From assembly GCA_021234155.1 (NCBI GenBank), contig JAJEKV010000093.1, forward strand, positions 2,215,712 through 2,279,711: a DNA stretch of 64,000 nt, written 5' to 3'. The stretch comes from Isoetes taiwanensis. Lineage: Eukaryota; Streptophyta; Lycopodiopsida; Isoetales; Isoetaceae. Shown here one piece after another: positions 31,718 to 43,560 of this stretch. The notes below the pieces were generated by a model, which was not told the origin of the DNA, did not search any database, and was given only the letters and a program-made list of their open reading frames with translations. The number at the start of each line of letters is the position of its first letter. Within the stretch, counting starts at the first letter, position 1. The translations under genes and the position numbers were made by a program.

Positions 31718-34054
31718 GTGGCGACTCATGTTGGCGATGGCGGATCTGAGGCGGCGACTCCAGGCCGTATGAGCGGATCGGATGGAAGGAGTTCTGGAGG
31801 TATGGCAGACGATCGGATTGGCAAGAGGGGGCCTCAGGGGATGCAATCGGCTCCTCCAAAGCGGATTCCGAAGCTGGCGCGGGCGGCCCAGCAGAATCGA
31901 TTGGGTGGGGTAGGTTCTTCAACCCAAAAACTTGATCTGTCTTCAGCAGACCTTCTTGCGGCAGAAAGGGGGGCTGCAGGGATCGAGTCGGCACTATCGG
32001 GTCTACAGGGACGACCTGCTGAGCAGGAGCTATCGCCAAATTTTATTGCAGGTGAGACGGTTGGTGTAGGGAGGAATTCGGCAGCTTTAGGGCCTCAGGG
32101 CCGGCCGGCTGGGCTAGGGTTTGGGTTGCCCTCAGATCCGGTTGCCCCAGTGCCGGTCTTGATCTGTTCGTCACCTGCAGCAGTAGTGGAGGGTGGTAGC
32201 GGGCCTCTTCAAAGTGGTGCCCATCGGACTCAGTTGTGCAGGGCTTTGGAGAGCGAAGGGGTAGGGCAGACAGCCTTAAACCCTCTGCTGGGTTGTGCAC
32301 AGCAGCCATGATTGGGGCAAGGCCCCATGGAGATTGAAGACAAGGAGGGAGCGGGCTGCCCTCCTCTGGGTTTTGTGCAGCAGGCAGGGTCTGGGCGGGG
32401 CTCTATGGAAGTCGGTGAGAGGGTTCATCCCCCCCACAGGTCAGGAAGCTCCCTCAGTACTTTGCCCGCAGGTCGGCGTTCAGGCGGGAAGTCCTCGGGC
32501 TGTGGATGCACGAGTTACAGGGAAAGCAGACTTTGATGTTCCGAGCAGCATGCCGCCACTTGAGACAGCAACTCCGCTTGCCAGTCCAAGCTCGCATGCC
32601 TCTACGTTGCCGGAGGATCCTTTTGCAGTGGCAAAGCCGGTGTGCAGTTTGCCTTCAGGCAAGGAGTGTGGTGGTGTGCCACAGCAGCTACATAAGCCGT
32701 CAGGTCGAGACAACCCAAGTCTGGGGAGGCATGCGGGTGTGGGGCATGGAGTCAGTGCGGCGGGACCTGCATGGCGGACGAACGATACGGTGAGCCGGCT
32801 CTCACGTCCCCGGTTCACAGAGTGGATCCGGCACACCGTGGCACCGGCCGACACTTACCGGATGGAGGAGGCTTTGGCTTTTTTGAATCAGCACAACAGG
32901 AGGGAGTTGCAGGTGGACCCCATTGGCCTTCCGGAGGCCATAGTCGAGCTAGATCATCAGCAGCACCTCAAGTCTATTTCCAACCTTGTCTCATGCGCAG
33001 TGCTGGTGTACTATACTGGTGTGCTGGACACCAGGAGAGTTGGCGGGTGGCTGCAAGCTCACTTCAAGCGGTTGGGAATCTCGCCGTTTCAGTCCTTGAA
33101 GTTTTTGGAGAACAATTTCTTCCTCCTTATGTTCGATGCCCCCCGGTAGTGGAGAGGGTAGTGGCGAGAGGGGTTGACCTCATGTGGGGGAATTACCTGA
33201 TTTATCAGCATTACACCCCTGGGGTAAGTGCTCGGTCCTTGTCGGCCCTGAAGATCCCGGGTTGGTTTCAGGTCATGGATCTCCCTGCGGACATGTTGTT
33301 GCCAGAGTTCATGATCGCGATGGCTTATGGGCTCGGCGGCCATATTGCTTACTCCATAGTCCGTGAGCCTAAGATTTGTATGGCTTTACCTGCGGATAGT
33401 CCATTGCCTCCCTCCGTGACTGTTAGGAGTGGAGACTGGTACTTTCGGTTCCCCCTCAGACTGTTAAATTGGGCAGAGATCCAGAGAATGTTTCCTGCCC
33501 TCCAGGTCTTCGCAGGCTCGCTTCCAGAGTTCAGGCCTGTGGCAGTACCGGGGGCTCCACAAGGGGCAAGGAAGGAGGTTCCGCGGGGCGGGGACCAGGG
33601 TCTGTGCCAAACTCGGCCAGTGGAGGAGGCCCCTCCAGTCAGGACCCAGCCGGATAGACCACCTCGGTCCATCACGAATAATGGGCCGGCGACCGTGCCA
33701 GGAGGGCAGGGAGCGGTATCTTCACAGACGGTGGCCCAGAAGCTGCTTCACATCCAGCGGCTGCAGGAATGGGCAGAGCAGCGGCAATCCCTGCTGATAG
33801 GCCCGGGACTGGTTGAGGAGCGGCTGGTGCAGCCATTGGACTCTGATGCAGTATCCACCCAAGCCTCCTCGGAGGGGATGGAACTGGATAAGGTGGCTCG
33901 GGTACGCTCGTGGGCGAATGAGGCGGATTTGGATGCTGAGGTTGCACTCACAGATAACCCGCTCGCTCTTGTTCCATATGACTCAGATCAGGGGCCTGCT
34001 TCACCGGCAAGGCGGGGGCGAAAAAAGAAGCATCGTAAAAATCCTTCTTCTTAG
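31718..34054 (+). pseudogene. LINE-2 ORF1, gag-like, frameshifted
   Basis: The frame from 31718 ends at 32311. Overlapping frames carry on from 32295, and the frame ending at 34054 holds the recognisable plant-LINE gag part (WGNYLIYQHYTPGVSA, GWFQVMDLPADMLLPEF, about 33180-33300), then a Gln/Pro-rich and basic end (RRGRKKKHRKN). The number of shifts shows it is inactive. No zinc knuckle found. Confidence 0.6.
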
Positions 34055-34062
34055 TAGTAGGT

Positions 34063-37000
34063 ATGGACAAGAAGATTGTGAGCTGGAATGTTCGTGGGGT
34101 CCGCTCGTCACCCGCGAAAAGAACGAGAGTGGCGTTGGCCGTTCGCAGGTTGGATCCGGATATCTTGTGCCTTCAGGAACATAAGTGTCACAGGGGGACG
34201 CTCGGGCACTGTTGGATATGTTTGGGCTGCAATATGTTACTGCGGTTGCCACCTCTGGGGCCTCTAAGGGGGGGACTGTCATCGCATGGAAGATGCATGT
34301 GCAGGTGACGTTCACCATGGCTGACTGTTGGGGCCAGTGGGTCATCATCAAGTGGCGGGAGGGTTCGCACGAGTGGGGGATTGTGAATGTCTATGCCCAC
34401 AACAGCGCGCGGCAGAGAGGGGCGTTGTGGGCGTCGTTAAGGCATAAGGTCGCATCCTTGGGGGCGGATGTGGCTTGGCTGCTGTTGGGCGACTTCAACA
34501 TGGTCGAGTCCATTCATGACAGGTGTGGCCGAGGTGCAGAAGTTGTGCAAGGTTTTGAGTGGCAGCAATGGGTATTGTTGTTGGACTCCTTGCATCTGGC
34601 AGAGGAGGCGGGCGATGCCACATTTACGTGGTGTAATCAGTGGACGGGGGCCGGTAGGGCGTATGCTCGACATGACAGATGCTATGCTAATACCTTGGCA
34701 GCAGACCACGCGCCTCAGCTCAAGCGGACGAACATTTTGTCTACCGCAGTCTATGACCATTATCCTCAGCTAATCTCCCAGGGAGTGGCTGCAGCCAGGC
34801 CGAGCCGCACCGTGTTCAGGTTAAATACTGCCTACCTGAAGGATGCTGATTTCTCTTGGGGATGCCAGCAGATTTGGTTTCGTACCTTCCGGGATAATCG
34901 CGGGATGGCGGGAATGGTGCAGGCTTTAGCTGAGGTCAAGGCATTCGCTAAGTCGTGGGGAAGTCGGAGAGCACGGCATGAAAGGGAGGTGTTAGAGACG
35001 TTGTATCGCGAATTGGAGTCCCTTAGGTCTCGGCCGACTGATGGGGTGCGGGAGAATGAGATTTTGCGCCACATTGCGGCAGACAAATCCAGGAGGGCTG
35101 CTCAGGCAAGGGTGAAAGCAGGGGTCACCTGGCTGCGGGAAGGGGACACTAACTCTCAAATGTTCTTCAGGGCTGCGCGACAGAAGAAGTATGCGGCCTC
35201 AATGTCGTCACTAGTAGTGGCTGATGGTCGTATTCTGAATTCGCCGGTGGACATCAAACAGGCTACTTTTCAGCACTTCTCCCAGTTTTTTCAGGAAAAG
35301 AGATACCCTTACACAGACGTGATGGAGGAGATTGTGCTGAGTAAAGTGTCATGCAAGGTGCCGGCGGATAGGAGGCAGGTGTTGCAGCGCCCGCTCACGA
35401 AGCAGGAGCTTGAGGAGGCTTGCCGTGCCTTGGCTCCCCATAAGTGCCCTGGTCTGGACGGCATTCCAGTCGAGTTCTTCCAAGAATATTGGGATTGGGT
35501 GGGGGACTCGGTGTTGCAGACCTATCAAGATCTGCTGCAGGCAGAAGCGTTGGACTATAGGCTCAACACGGGCTGCATCTCGTTGATACTGAAGGTGAAG
35601 GAGCCAGTTGCCATTTCTGATTGGTGCCCCATCACGCTTCTATCAGCAGTATACAAAATCATTGCGAAGGCGCTGTCGCTTAGACTCCAGGTGGTCTTGA
35701 AGGAGTCTATTAGTCCCATGCAGTCTGGCTTCATTCCAGGCAGGCAGATTCTTAGCAATGTAGCAGCGGCATTCAAGGGCATTCACTGGGCGCGCAGAAC
35801 AGGCCAGCAGATTGTGTACTTGAAGATGGACTTCGGGAAGGCCTATGATAGTGTTCGGTGGACGTTTTTGAAAAGGATGATGTTAGCCTTTGGATGTGGG
35901 GAGAGCTTTGTAGCAGTGGTTATGAAGCTCTTAATATCCGCCAGAGCCACCCTCCTATGTCACGGCGAGTCATCTCCGATCTTTAGTGTGGGGTGTGGAG
36001 TTCGCCAGGGATGCCCGTTGGCGCCCTTCCTCTTTACCATCATAGCGGAGGCCCTCTCGCAGTTGTTGACTTCCGCAGTGGAGGCGGGTGTTGTGGAGGG
36101 GCTGAGGATGGCAGACAGGTCGCAACAGATTGGGAGTCAGTACGCTGATGATTCGTTCCTCTGTTAAACACGAAGGAGCTGTTGGATACATTCTCCCTTG
36201 CTTCTGGCTGCCTCATGAATTGGACGAAGTGCTCGGCATTGTGGCCGGCAGCTGACCCCATGCCTGCGGTCGTGTCCCAATTCCCTTGGCGAACGCAGCC
36301 GCAGGGCACGTGCTCTAGGCTTTTGGGTATCCCGTTCGGCATTGACATCTCAGCATCAGCGGTATGACATTCTGGTGGGACTGCGTCGGCACCTTAATTG
36401 GTGGAAGGGAGGGAAGCTGTCCATGGCAGGCAGGGTCACAGTGGCAAAATCCGTCCTATGTTCGACTCATATTTATATGGCCTCTATCATCCTGGCGCCA
36501 GAAAGCAAGGTGCGGGAAATATCCTCTATGGTTCATAACTTCGTATGGGGAGGCAATGAGGAAGGGGCGGGTTGTTAAGGTGGCCTGGTGGAAGTGCGTG
36601 CGCCCCAAGGCTGCGGGTGGACTCGGCTTCTTCGACCTCTCACTGCATGGCAAGGTCCTCTTGTCAAAGTTTGTCTTTGCCATTCTTGAGAATGCGCTCG
36701 ACTCCCCGGGCATGGTCTTGCTTCATCAGTCGCTGTCTCACTCGATAGTTTTCCACAAGTCGTCTGTGCCTGCGCGACTACCATGGGCGCTGTTTGTGGA
36801 TATCAGGCCGTATGCTCATGCCTCTTCGTTTCTAAAGGGGCTCTTGCGAGCCTGGGAGCAGGTCCGCCCGCTGTTTGCAATTGATGCCAGGTGCATTGGG
36901 TTGAGGCATCGCCTTGGTGGGTCCCGGGCGGACCACGACACCTTTAGTTCGGCAGCCTCCGTCGATCCCCGAAGTTAAACCACAGATGGGAGCAGTGTGG

Positions 37001-37801
37001 GGGTATTGACGCGATTGAAAGTGGTATATCGACCCAAGTGGCACCCTGGCGCTTTTCGCCAAGCAGATTCGGCCGGAATTTGGGGATTGTGCTATCCGGG
37101 CTGGTGGCTAATGCGCCGCCGCCCGAACCCCCCGCAGCATCGGGGCGGGTGTGGAAGTGTCACCCGAAAGTAGATCCCTCAAATTTTGTGAAATCCTGTT
37201 ATGGGCTGTTGGCAATTTAGGATGAGCTGCCTCCTTCGGACGGTTGGAGTCTTCAGGTGCCGGGAGATGATTGGGTCTACATCTGGAGATGGGTGTGGAA
37301 CCCAATCTCACCCCCCAAGATTCGGGTATTGCTGTGGCAGATCGTGCACCGCGCCCCTCGAGGGTGAACACTTGGGTCCACGGGATCAACCAGCGCATCG
37401 GCAAACATGTGTCCTATGTGTGGTGCCATGTGGGAGACCACCGAATATCTTGCATGTTTCTTTGCTCAGAGATTCAGCCGGCATGGCAATGGGTCCAGCG
37501 CCTCCTGCATTCCTCGCTCTCTAATCAAGGGGTTCTTTTGGGGGTGTACCCTAACAGGTGGTCCCAGCTTCAGAGTTTGGTTTTTCATTTGTGTAAAGCC
37601 TGGTTGTTGTGGCTCATTTGGAAGCGACGACGCATGAAGGTGTTCAGGAATGCGGAGATGCAGCCTGAGGCTTTGGTTCCTCAGTTGAGATACAAACTAT
37701 ATCTGTCTTATTTGGTGTCCCCTCGGAAAGAGCAATTCAAAGCAGCGGTCTGGGAAAGAACCCTCCACATTGTAGACAGTCTGGGCAGATTTGTGGCATG
37801 A
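34063..37801 (+). pseudogene. LINE-2 ORF2 (endonuclease-RT-zf-RVT), frameshifted
   Basis: It starts MDKKIVSWNVRGVRSS. A frame change near 34185 leads into the long frame to 36167 with LLLGDFNM, VYDHYPQL, LLSAVYKIIAKAL, LKMDFGKAYDSVRWTFL, GCGVRQGCPLAPFLF and the active site QYADDSF. Directly after this site a one-base shift (about 36163) closes the frame. Later pieces carry on to 37801 (LSMAGRVTVAKSVLCSTHIY; PPKIRVLLWQIVHRAP, part of the zf-RVT region). Dead copy. Confidence 0.85.
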
Positions 37802-38432
37802 GTCATATATAGGCACATGTGTTTCGTGGGTACTCACTCTAGTGTGGGCAGGAGTACCCTAATATCGCTCATCTTGTATTTATTCTGGATTAATATTAGT
37901 TAATTAAATCTTTCAAAAAAAAAACCATTATTAACATAAACCATTGCATTTAACACATTTAAATTAAAATCCCCCTTAAACCCCCTTTGGTTTGGGTGCA
38001 TATTCACACGGGGGGGTTACGTAGGGCAGCGAGAGCCCCAAAAATATATTTACAATACATGTACAAAATTAACACCTTTAAGTACATTCTCTCAAATCTT
38101 ATAGTATTTTGCAAACCTTAATACACAGTACACAAAAACTTGTACATGCATACCCCACAAACGAGGATCGCTATGTACGGTCCAGATCTTGGAATAAAGG
38201 GCAAATATGCCCATCCGACAGCTCTCGTTGCCCGGAGTAACCCCCGTGTGAATATGCACCCAAAGGGGGTTTAAGGGGGATTTTAATTTAAATGTGTTAA
38301 ATGCAATGGTTTATGTTAATAATGTTAATGGTAGTTGTGTGTTGATTATTATATTAAAAAATAAATTGAAAGAGATAGTCTGTTTACAAAAGTATTATTG
38401 TACAATTGACATTATATTTTGGAGAGAATTCA

Positions 38433-41196
38433 GGCTATTCAGCAGGATCAGGTTCCCCAGCGCCAGTGCCATGGCTAGAAGAAGCACCCATAGGATCTCC
38501 TTGAAAGGTCTCGAACCCTGTGGCAATGAAATTGGGATCATCAAGAATGTCCAGATTGAATTCTGTATTCTTGATCACATCATAGTCAACATCGGGCTCA
38601 TCTTCAGGTATCACTGGACTTGATGGATCTACAGCTTCTTCAACAACAGCACCTTGTCTCTCTTTCACAGGAACTGCTAAGATGATAGGATTCAGGAGGC
38701 GGTCAAGCCTACGAAGAATGCCCTATAGGCACTGCCGCTTAATCGGGTCACTTTCGAACACAATACAAAATCTCTTATGGATCAATGCAGCTCGGCCAAA
38801 CGAACCACAAGAGAAGTAATCAAACACTCATGTTCTTGGCAGTACCATTTTTTGCACGAGATAAGAGCATGTGGCAGGCCCCAGCTAGTTTCCCATGATT
38901 AAGTCCCCTGGCAAGCCTTGCTACCAGACTGAATCTGTTTGTTGAGCGACCACGGGCCATAGCCTCGCTCTCCCCCGGTCGCCTCTTCTTCATTACGGTC
39001 TGAAACGGGTGGCTCTCTTGAGGATGGTGGCAAAAAAAGCGAATCTGAGGTCAATGTCATCGACAGGAGCACCAGCAGCGGCCTGAATTTTTGTGGCGTA
39101 CACTAGTGCATGTGGCTTCTGAATTCCTGTGGCAGACGGATTCTTGTATTCGTCTTCATATATGCCAATAAAAACTCTGGATCTGGAATCCAGGTTATCC
39201 AACACAGATGAAATCAAAACATTATGCTCTGGCCTTGCAAAGCATACTATCCAGAAAGAATCAGCTGTGGTGTTCTTTACGGTATAGATAAAAAGTTAGA
39301 TAGTGTGGTTGTGTCCACATTGAACTTATGCATCTAGTGTCGGGACTATCAAGGATACCGGGTGGGAGTGCAAACAACTTGCCCCCCTGGCCATACCGTT
39401 AGTTCAACCGCGAAACGGAAGTCTTAGATTATCATCTAAGACAAAGATTACGTGCGTATAAATCTTGCCAAGGCAGGTGACACGTTACCGAAAACTCCTT
39501 CCTTGTTCACTTCTTGTTCAATCCACTTACTATGCAAGGTGGCCATGGAAATCAAGTCGGCATTGTCGAAGCCCGCCACGGTAGTACTGAAATCATTGAA
39601 GGATGTGAACTTCTTCGGAAAATTATCCTTCACATATTCCAAAATCTCCTTCTTCAAGAACGATATAGATCGTAGTGTCTTTGCCCTTGTCTTGAAGAAT
39701 TGCTTACCCGTATAATCACTGGTGACCTTCACGTAAGTCTTCCCATCTAGCACTTCCTGGAACAAAACATGACAGTCTTCATAGTCGAGACCCCTCATGC
39801 ACCTCAGGTAGGTCTGACTGAAGTAGTCACACTCTTTTGCTTGATTCACGGTAATAGTTTGTCCCTTGTTATCTTTTAGCTTGCAAGATTTCCACAAGTT
39901 CCATAGGGACATGAATAGCTGAAAAATATCTTCAGGCATGAAGACCCACTGGTTGAAATCTTTTGGTGCCTTGTGATGCATGGTAACTTCAGCCAAAGCC
40001 AAATAGCGCTGGAAGCAACAAGAAGTTAGTCTTGAATGCAAATGATTATCAAATGGCACCGTTTGGTGAAGAAATGGCGCCGGGCGTTTCATTTGGTGAG
40101 ATGAGGAAATGTTCCTCACCAAATGGCGCCACGGCGCCATTTCTTCACCAAATGGTGCCACGACGCCATTTTGTAAATAGCCAACAATTAAAACACTATG
40201 TACCTTGTAGGGTTCTGAGCGTGATTGCCCGCGTCCCGATGGATCAGGCTTCCCGCAAAGAGCATATTGGTGCCGCAGGTGGGTTATTTTATCAATGAAG
40301 GGCTCCTTGAAGATAGTCTTGGCAGCGATATCATTGACTTCACAACCAAGCTGCAGGTATTCTTGCTCGTTGACCGTGCCAGATAAGACTCGGCAATTCC
40401 GATACTCATAAATCTTGGACATTTGTTCTTGGGACTTTGTTGTGCCGAGTCTTCTACATACAAGCTGAGCAGCCATAACTGAGTGATTGCCATTCACTAT
40501 ATAATAGTGCGCCTTGTTGAGGTCATCCTCGGTTTTCCAAGGGACTAGTTTCTTTGTGATGGGATTGAATGGAATCACATCAGCAGAAGTGAACACTGAA
40601 TGTGGGTCTCTTTGAAAGGATTCCCCTAACGTTTTGACGTGCTCCATATTCCTTGGCCTAGATGTCAGATTCGGTGGCCCTTGTTATAGGCTGAACACGT
40701 TTATCCGTTTTATGAATGTGATGCCCAGAGGAAAAAGATGCCGGTGGTCAAAGATTTTCTGTAACGTTGTCTCTGCCATCTTTTCCTCTTCTGACCTTTC
40801 CATCTTAAGATTTGCAGGCACCTCGAGCAAGTGCTGAGCTATTCTTAATGTAAGCTTGCGCTCTTGGGCTTCTCAGTAGTGACCCTTTTGGCCGGTGTGC
40901 CTACAGAATCCTTTGTATGTGATGGGCTTGCAGGAATGTCACCACCACTTCTGGCCTCCTGCGCGTCGTTCCTCTCCATCCGGCTTGGACTTGCATCAGG
41001 ACTAGGAGTCTGAGTCTGTCTCCTTTGTTTTTTAGGTGTCCTCTCCTTCTCAGAGGTCTCTAACATGTGCTTCTTCTTCTTCTTCTTTTTCCCTTCGATG
41101 TCCTCTGTCTTCTCTTCCCTTCCCTCCTTTTCCTGTCCTGCCTTTCCTTCCTTCTGCTCTTTCCCATCCTTCCTGTCCTTGTCTTTTTTTCTTTTA
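38433..41196 (-). pseudogene. ParB/DNA methyltransferase copy 2, 3' part (linker, ParB, MTase)
   Basis: Minus strand. The Lys-rich linker (41193-40845) includes a run of seven lysines. The ParB-like domain is at about 40760-40204 (ITFIKRINVF, YIVNGNHSVMAAQL, FIDKITHLRHQYALCG), in the -1 frame relative to the linker. The intron 40203-40013 is palindrome-bearing. Helical exon 40008 to about 39450, then an MTase-like exon from about 39275 (FWIVCFARPEHN, IYEDEYKNPSATGIQKPHALVYA, then VFDYFSCGSFGRAA with CIVFESD). An acidic tail ends at TAG 38433. Against copy 1 the motif I FSGSGTT has become FSCGSFG. I could not find DLPYG. Stops TAA 40684 and TAG 38723 sit where Gln codons would fit. Further shifts near 40860, 38995 and 38850. 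It is homologous to copy 1 by domain order and short motifs, not close in sequence. Confidence 0.7.
40013..40203 (-). other. Intron of ParB/MTase copy 2 with GGCGCC palindromes
   Basis: Donor GTACATAG at 40203, acceptor CTTCCAG at 40009-40015. It contains AAATGGCGCC-AC-GGCGCCATTT (40121-40142) and the inverted pair ATTTGGTGAG / CTCACCAAAT (40091-40122), plus GGTGCC and GGCACC variants. A reading frame happens to stay open through it, but the exon borders and the repeats show it is an intron. Confidence 0.75.
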
Positions 41197-41538
41197 GGGT
41201 CCATTCGTACCCATCGTTAAGTTAGGTTTAGTTAGGGTTTTTAACTTCCATCATCTTCACACCAATAGTTAAGTTAGTATTACGTAGTTAAGGGCTGTTA
41301 ACTTTTTGCTAACTGAAATCACTAACTAAATGGTCTCTTCACACCCAAAATGATAGTTAACATATTATTAACTGAATTTTAACCGGAAGTGGAAAATAGC
41401 CTAAAACTTAAAGTGACCTCAACGAGGTCACAATAGTCGCAGTTAGCGATCGCGATGCGTGGACGGACGAATATAGAGCTGAGACGCTGTGGATGCAGCC
41501 GTGGATGGCGAGGGCGAGGGCATGGAAATGAAGATGCA

Positions 41539-42132
41539 TGTTAGTCCTGTGCCTCCTGGTACAGGACTATTCATGCATTCCACGGACCAAGTCAAGGCCA
41601 AGGATCCACAACCAGGCGTGGGTCAGTCGTCAAAGGCTCAGCAGAAGACCAAGCAGCAGACCACGCAGTCAAAACCTGCGTCCGTCAACAAGAGGCGGCG
41701 CTCAGACAAGTGAGCGCTCGTCACCGACCGCGTCAGCGTCAGCGTGATTCTAGGCACTTCAAGAGGCACCGCCAGCATTCCTGCAAATCAGGCCTCCTTC
41801 CAGGAGTCGGCACCGAGATCAGTCAGAGTGTCTATATTGGGCCAAAGGCCATTGTACTATATATATGAGTAGAGCTAGCACATGAGTTTTAGATGAGTTT
41901 TGAGTCTTGTCTCTTTTCAGTCTTCTCTCGATTGCGAGAGCTCATGTATGTTCATCATTGATATCAAGGAAGCTTATCATTTTCCTCTCATTGTTCTCTT
42001 CTGTTCTGTTTTCTTCTTCTTCTTCTCTTCTTGCAAATCCCGCGTGACATAGTCCCCCGGATTCTCCTGTTAGATCCACGGGTCCTCACAGAGGGCTGTC
42101 TTGCAGGAGTTCCCGAACCCAGACCCCAAACA
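41539..42132 (+). repeat. 5' LTR
   Basis: Starts TGTTAGTCCTGTGCC, ends CCCCAAACA. It contains a TATA box (ACTATATATATGAG, about 41855) and pyrimidine-rich CTTCTTCTTC tracts near 42015. It differs from the 3' LTR by scattered changes, mainly in the first 200 bp. Confidence 0.95.
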
Positions 42133-42133
42133 C

Positions 42134-42153
42134 TGTCGCCGCTGCCGGGTCTG
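42134..42153 (+). other. Primer binding site
   Basis: TGTCGCCGCTGCCGGGTC follows the 5' LTR by one base. It resembles TGGCGCCGTTGCCGGGG, the tRNA-Asp-complementary site of many plant gypsy elements, with changes. Confidence 0.7.
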
Positions 42154-42179
42154 ATTCGACTTTCCTCTCGTCTGTCGCC

Positions 42180-43560
42180 ATGTCTGCCCGAAACTTCACG
42201 CCAGAAGAACTTCTTTCCCAGACGGCGTCTCGCTTGGAGCGTCATCAGCGACGGGAAGTTGTTCGCGATATGTATGGATCTGCTTATGACATTGAGGGAG
42301 GCCACATTCGGTCTAGGGTTCAGTCGGCGCCACCCACCCCTCGTGTCATGTCTCGTCCAAATTCCCCGCCTCAAGCGTGCAAACATTGCTCACAGCCTCA
42401 GTCACCTCATCACTATCAGGAGCCCTATCAGGCTCAACCTTCTCAGCCTTACTTTCATACCCCCGAACATGCCTACATCCATCACTCTTCAGGCCATACG
42501 CCTCTGCCTTCACAACCATCATCTCCCCCGGGTGGGCAGGGATATCCACATGTCTCTTTTGCGCCTCCCCAGGAATTTCCCTTCCCTACATTTCCCACCG
42601 CTCTTCCTGTTTACAACCTTACCGACCTCAAAACCAATGCTCAGGCACCTTCAGTATCTCCTCCACAGTCACCCCTTCATCAGGGTCCTTCAGGCACCAT
42701 GCCACCACCAACTCCACCTCAATATAATCCCTATCCAGTTCCTGTCCAGCCAAGCACTTTCACCTCTACCTTTCAGACGCTTAAGCTGACCTATCCAACC
42801 TTTGGCAACACGAAAGGCAAACCTTTAGACCAAAGTGCTCAGGCCCACATGGAAGAATTTGAGGCTCTGGCTGTCCTAAATGGTCATGCACAACCTCAAC
42901 TGAAATTCCATATCTTTTCCACCACACCAAGGCGTGGCTCTCTCCTCATCAATGGCTCATGTCCAACAAAAGCCACTTGGAAACAAGATTGGTCGAGGAA
43001 ATGAGAACTTTTCTTTCTCACTATGGGACCACGGATGATGATCAACTTCATCTCAAGCAACTCAATGACCTTCAACAAGAGCCCACGGAGTCCGCCCGGG
43101 ATTTTGCAGATCGTCTTCACATTCTGCTCAGCAAACTCAAGGAGTACCCCACACAGAGCCAGATTTTGGTCTGGTTTCTCCAAGGACTTCCTCCAGCTAT
43201 CCGACTCATGACTGAATACCTACGAAGACTTTGGAGCAGGCTATCGACCTTGTCAATCTTTCGGTCAATGTTTCCTCCGTGGCGTGGCTCTTCCGGGAGC
43301 TCCCTTTCATTCCTCCCTTCATGGTTCCACAGACTGCTGTCCAACCTCAACACGCCAATCCCCGGTGCGCAGTCAGATCTGGTGCCATATCTGCAAATAT
43401 CAAGGCCACTTGGCGAATGAGTGCAACTCCACCAATGGCCCGCCTCATTGTAAAAGATGCAACATGTGCAATCATGCCACGGAAGAGTGCACTCGCACTC
43501 ATCCTACACCTTTCCGCAACAAACTGGTTTATCAAGTGCAAACAACACCTCAGCAACAAT
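42180..43560 (+). pseudogene. Gypsy gag with two zinc knuckles, frameshifted
   Basis: The frame from ATG 42180 encodes a Pro/Gln/His-rich head (about 215 aa), then the start of the gag core (LKLTYPTFGNTKGKP, AHMEEFEALAVLNGH). The core goes on in another frame from about 42959 (LVEEMRTFLSHYGT, ESARDFADRLHILL, LVWFLQGLPP). A third frame holds two knuckles, CHICKYQGHLANEC (about 43395) and CKRCNMCNHATEEC (about 43455). At least two shifts make it inactive. Confidence 0.8.

Larger units (their letters stand above)
31687..37924 (+). mobile_element. Second LINE, decayed, inserted in MITE A1
   Basis: Flanked by the 9-bp target duplication CATTATTAA (31678-31686 and 37925-37933) with an A-run at 37915-37923. 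It carries ORF1 and ORF2, both with frame breaks. GC content is higher than in the first LINE and the proteins differ clearly, so it is another family. Confidence 0.9.
31640..38360. mobile_element. Long-TIR MITE-family element (copy A1), split by a LINE
   Basis: Left end 31640-31686; rest 37925-38360. The ends are inverted copies: left TAATATAATAATCAACACAC matches the right end read backwards. The inner arms carry CCCCTTAAACCCCCTTT and GGGTGCATATTCACACGGGG, mirrored at 38245-38285, for a total TIR well over 100 bp. Copy A2 at 55978-56368 has the same arms. Without the LINE the element is about 480 bp and non-coding. Confidence 0.85.

Noticed and set aside
36930..37010. 5S rRNA-like string (CCCCGAAGTTAAACCACAG)
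   Set aside because: Only a short match to the 5S middle; the flanks do not fit, and it lies inside LINE-2 ORF2.
40013..40203. Read-through ORF across the ParB intron of copy 2
   Set aside because: The frame is open by chance; donor, acceptor and palindromes mark an intron, and the read-through peptide breaks the domain.
3534..40686. Reassigned TAA/TAG = Gln genetic code
   Set aside because: The intact host gene RH10 ends at a normal TAG, and LINE ORF2 uses normal stops. C-to-T decay explains the data better.
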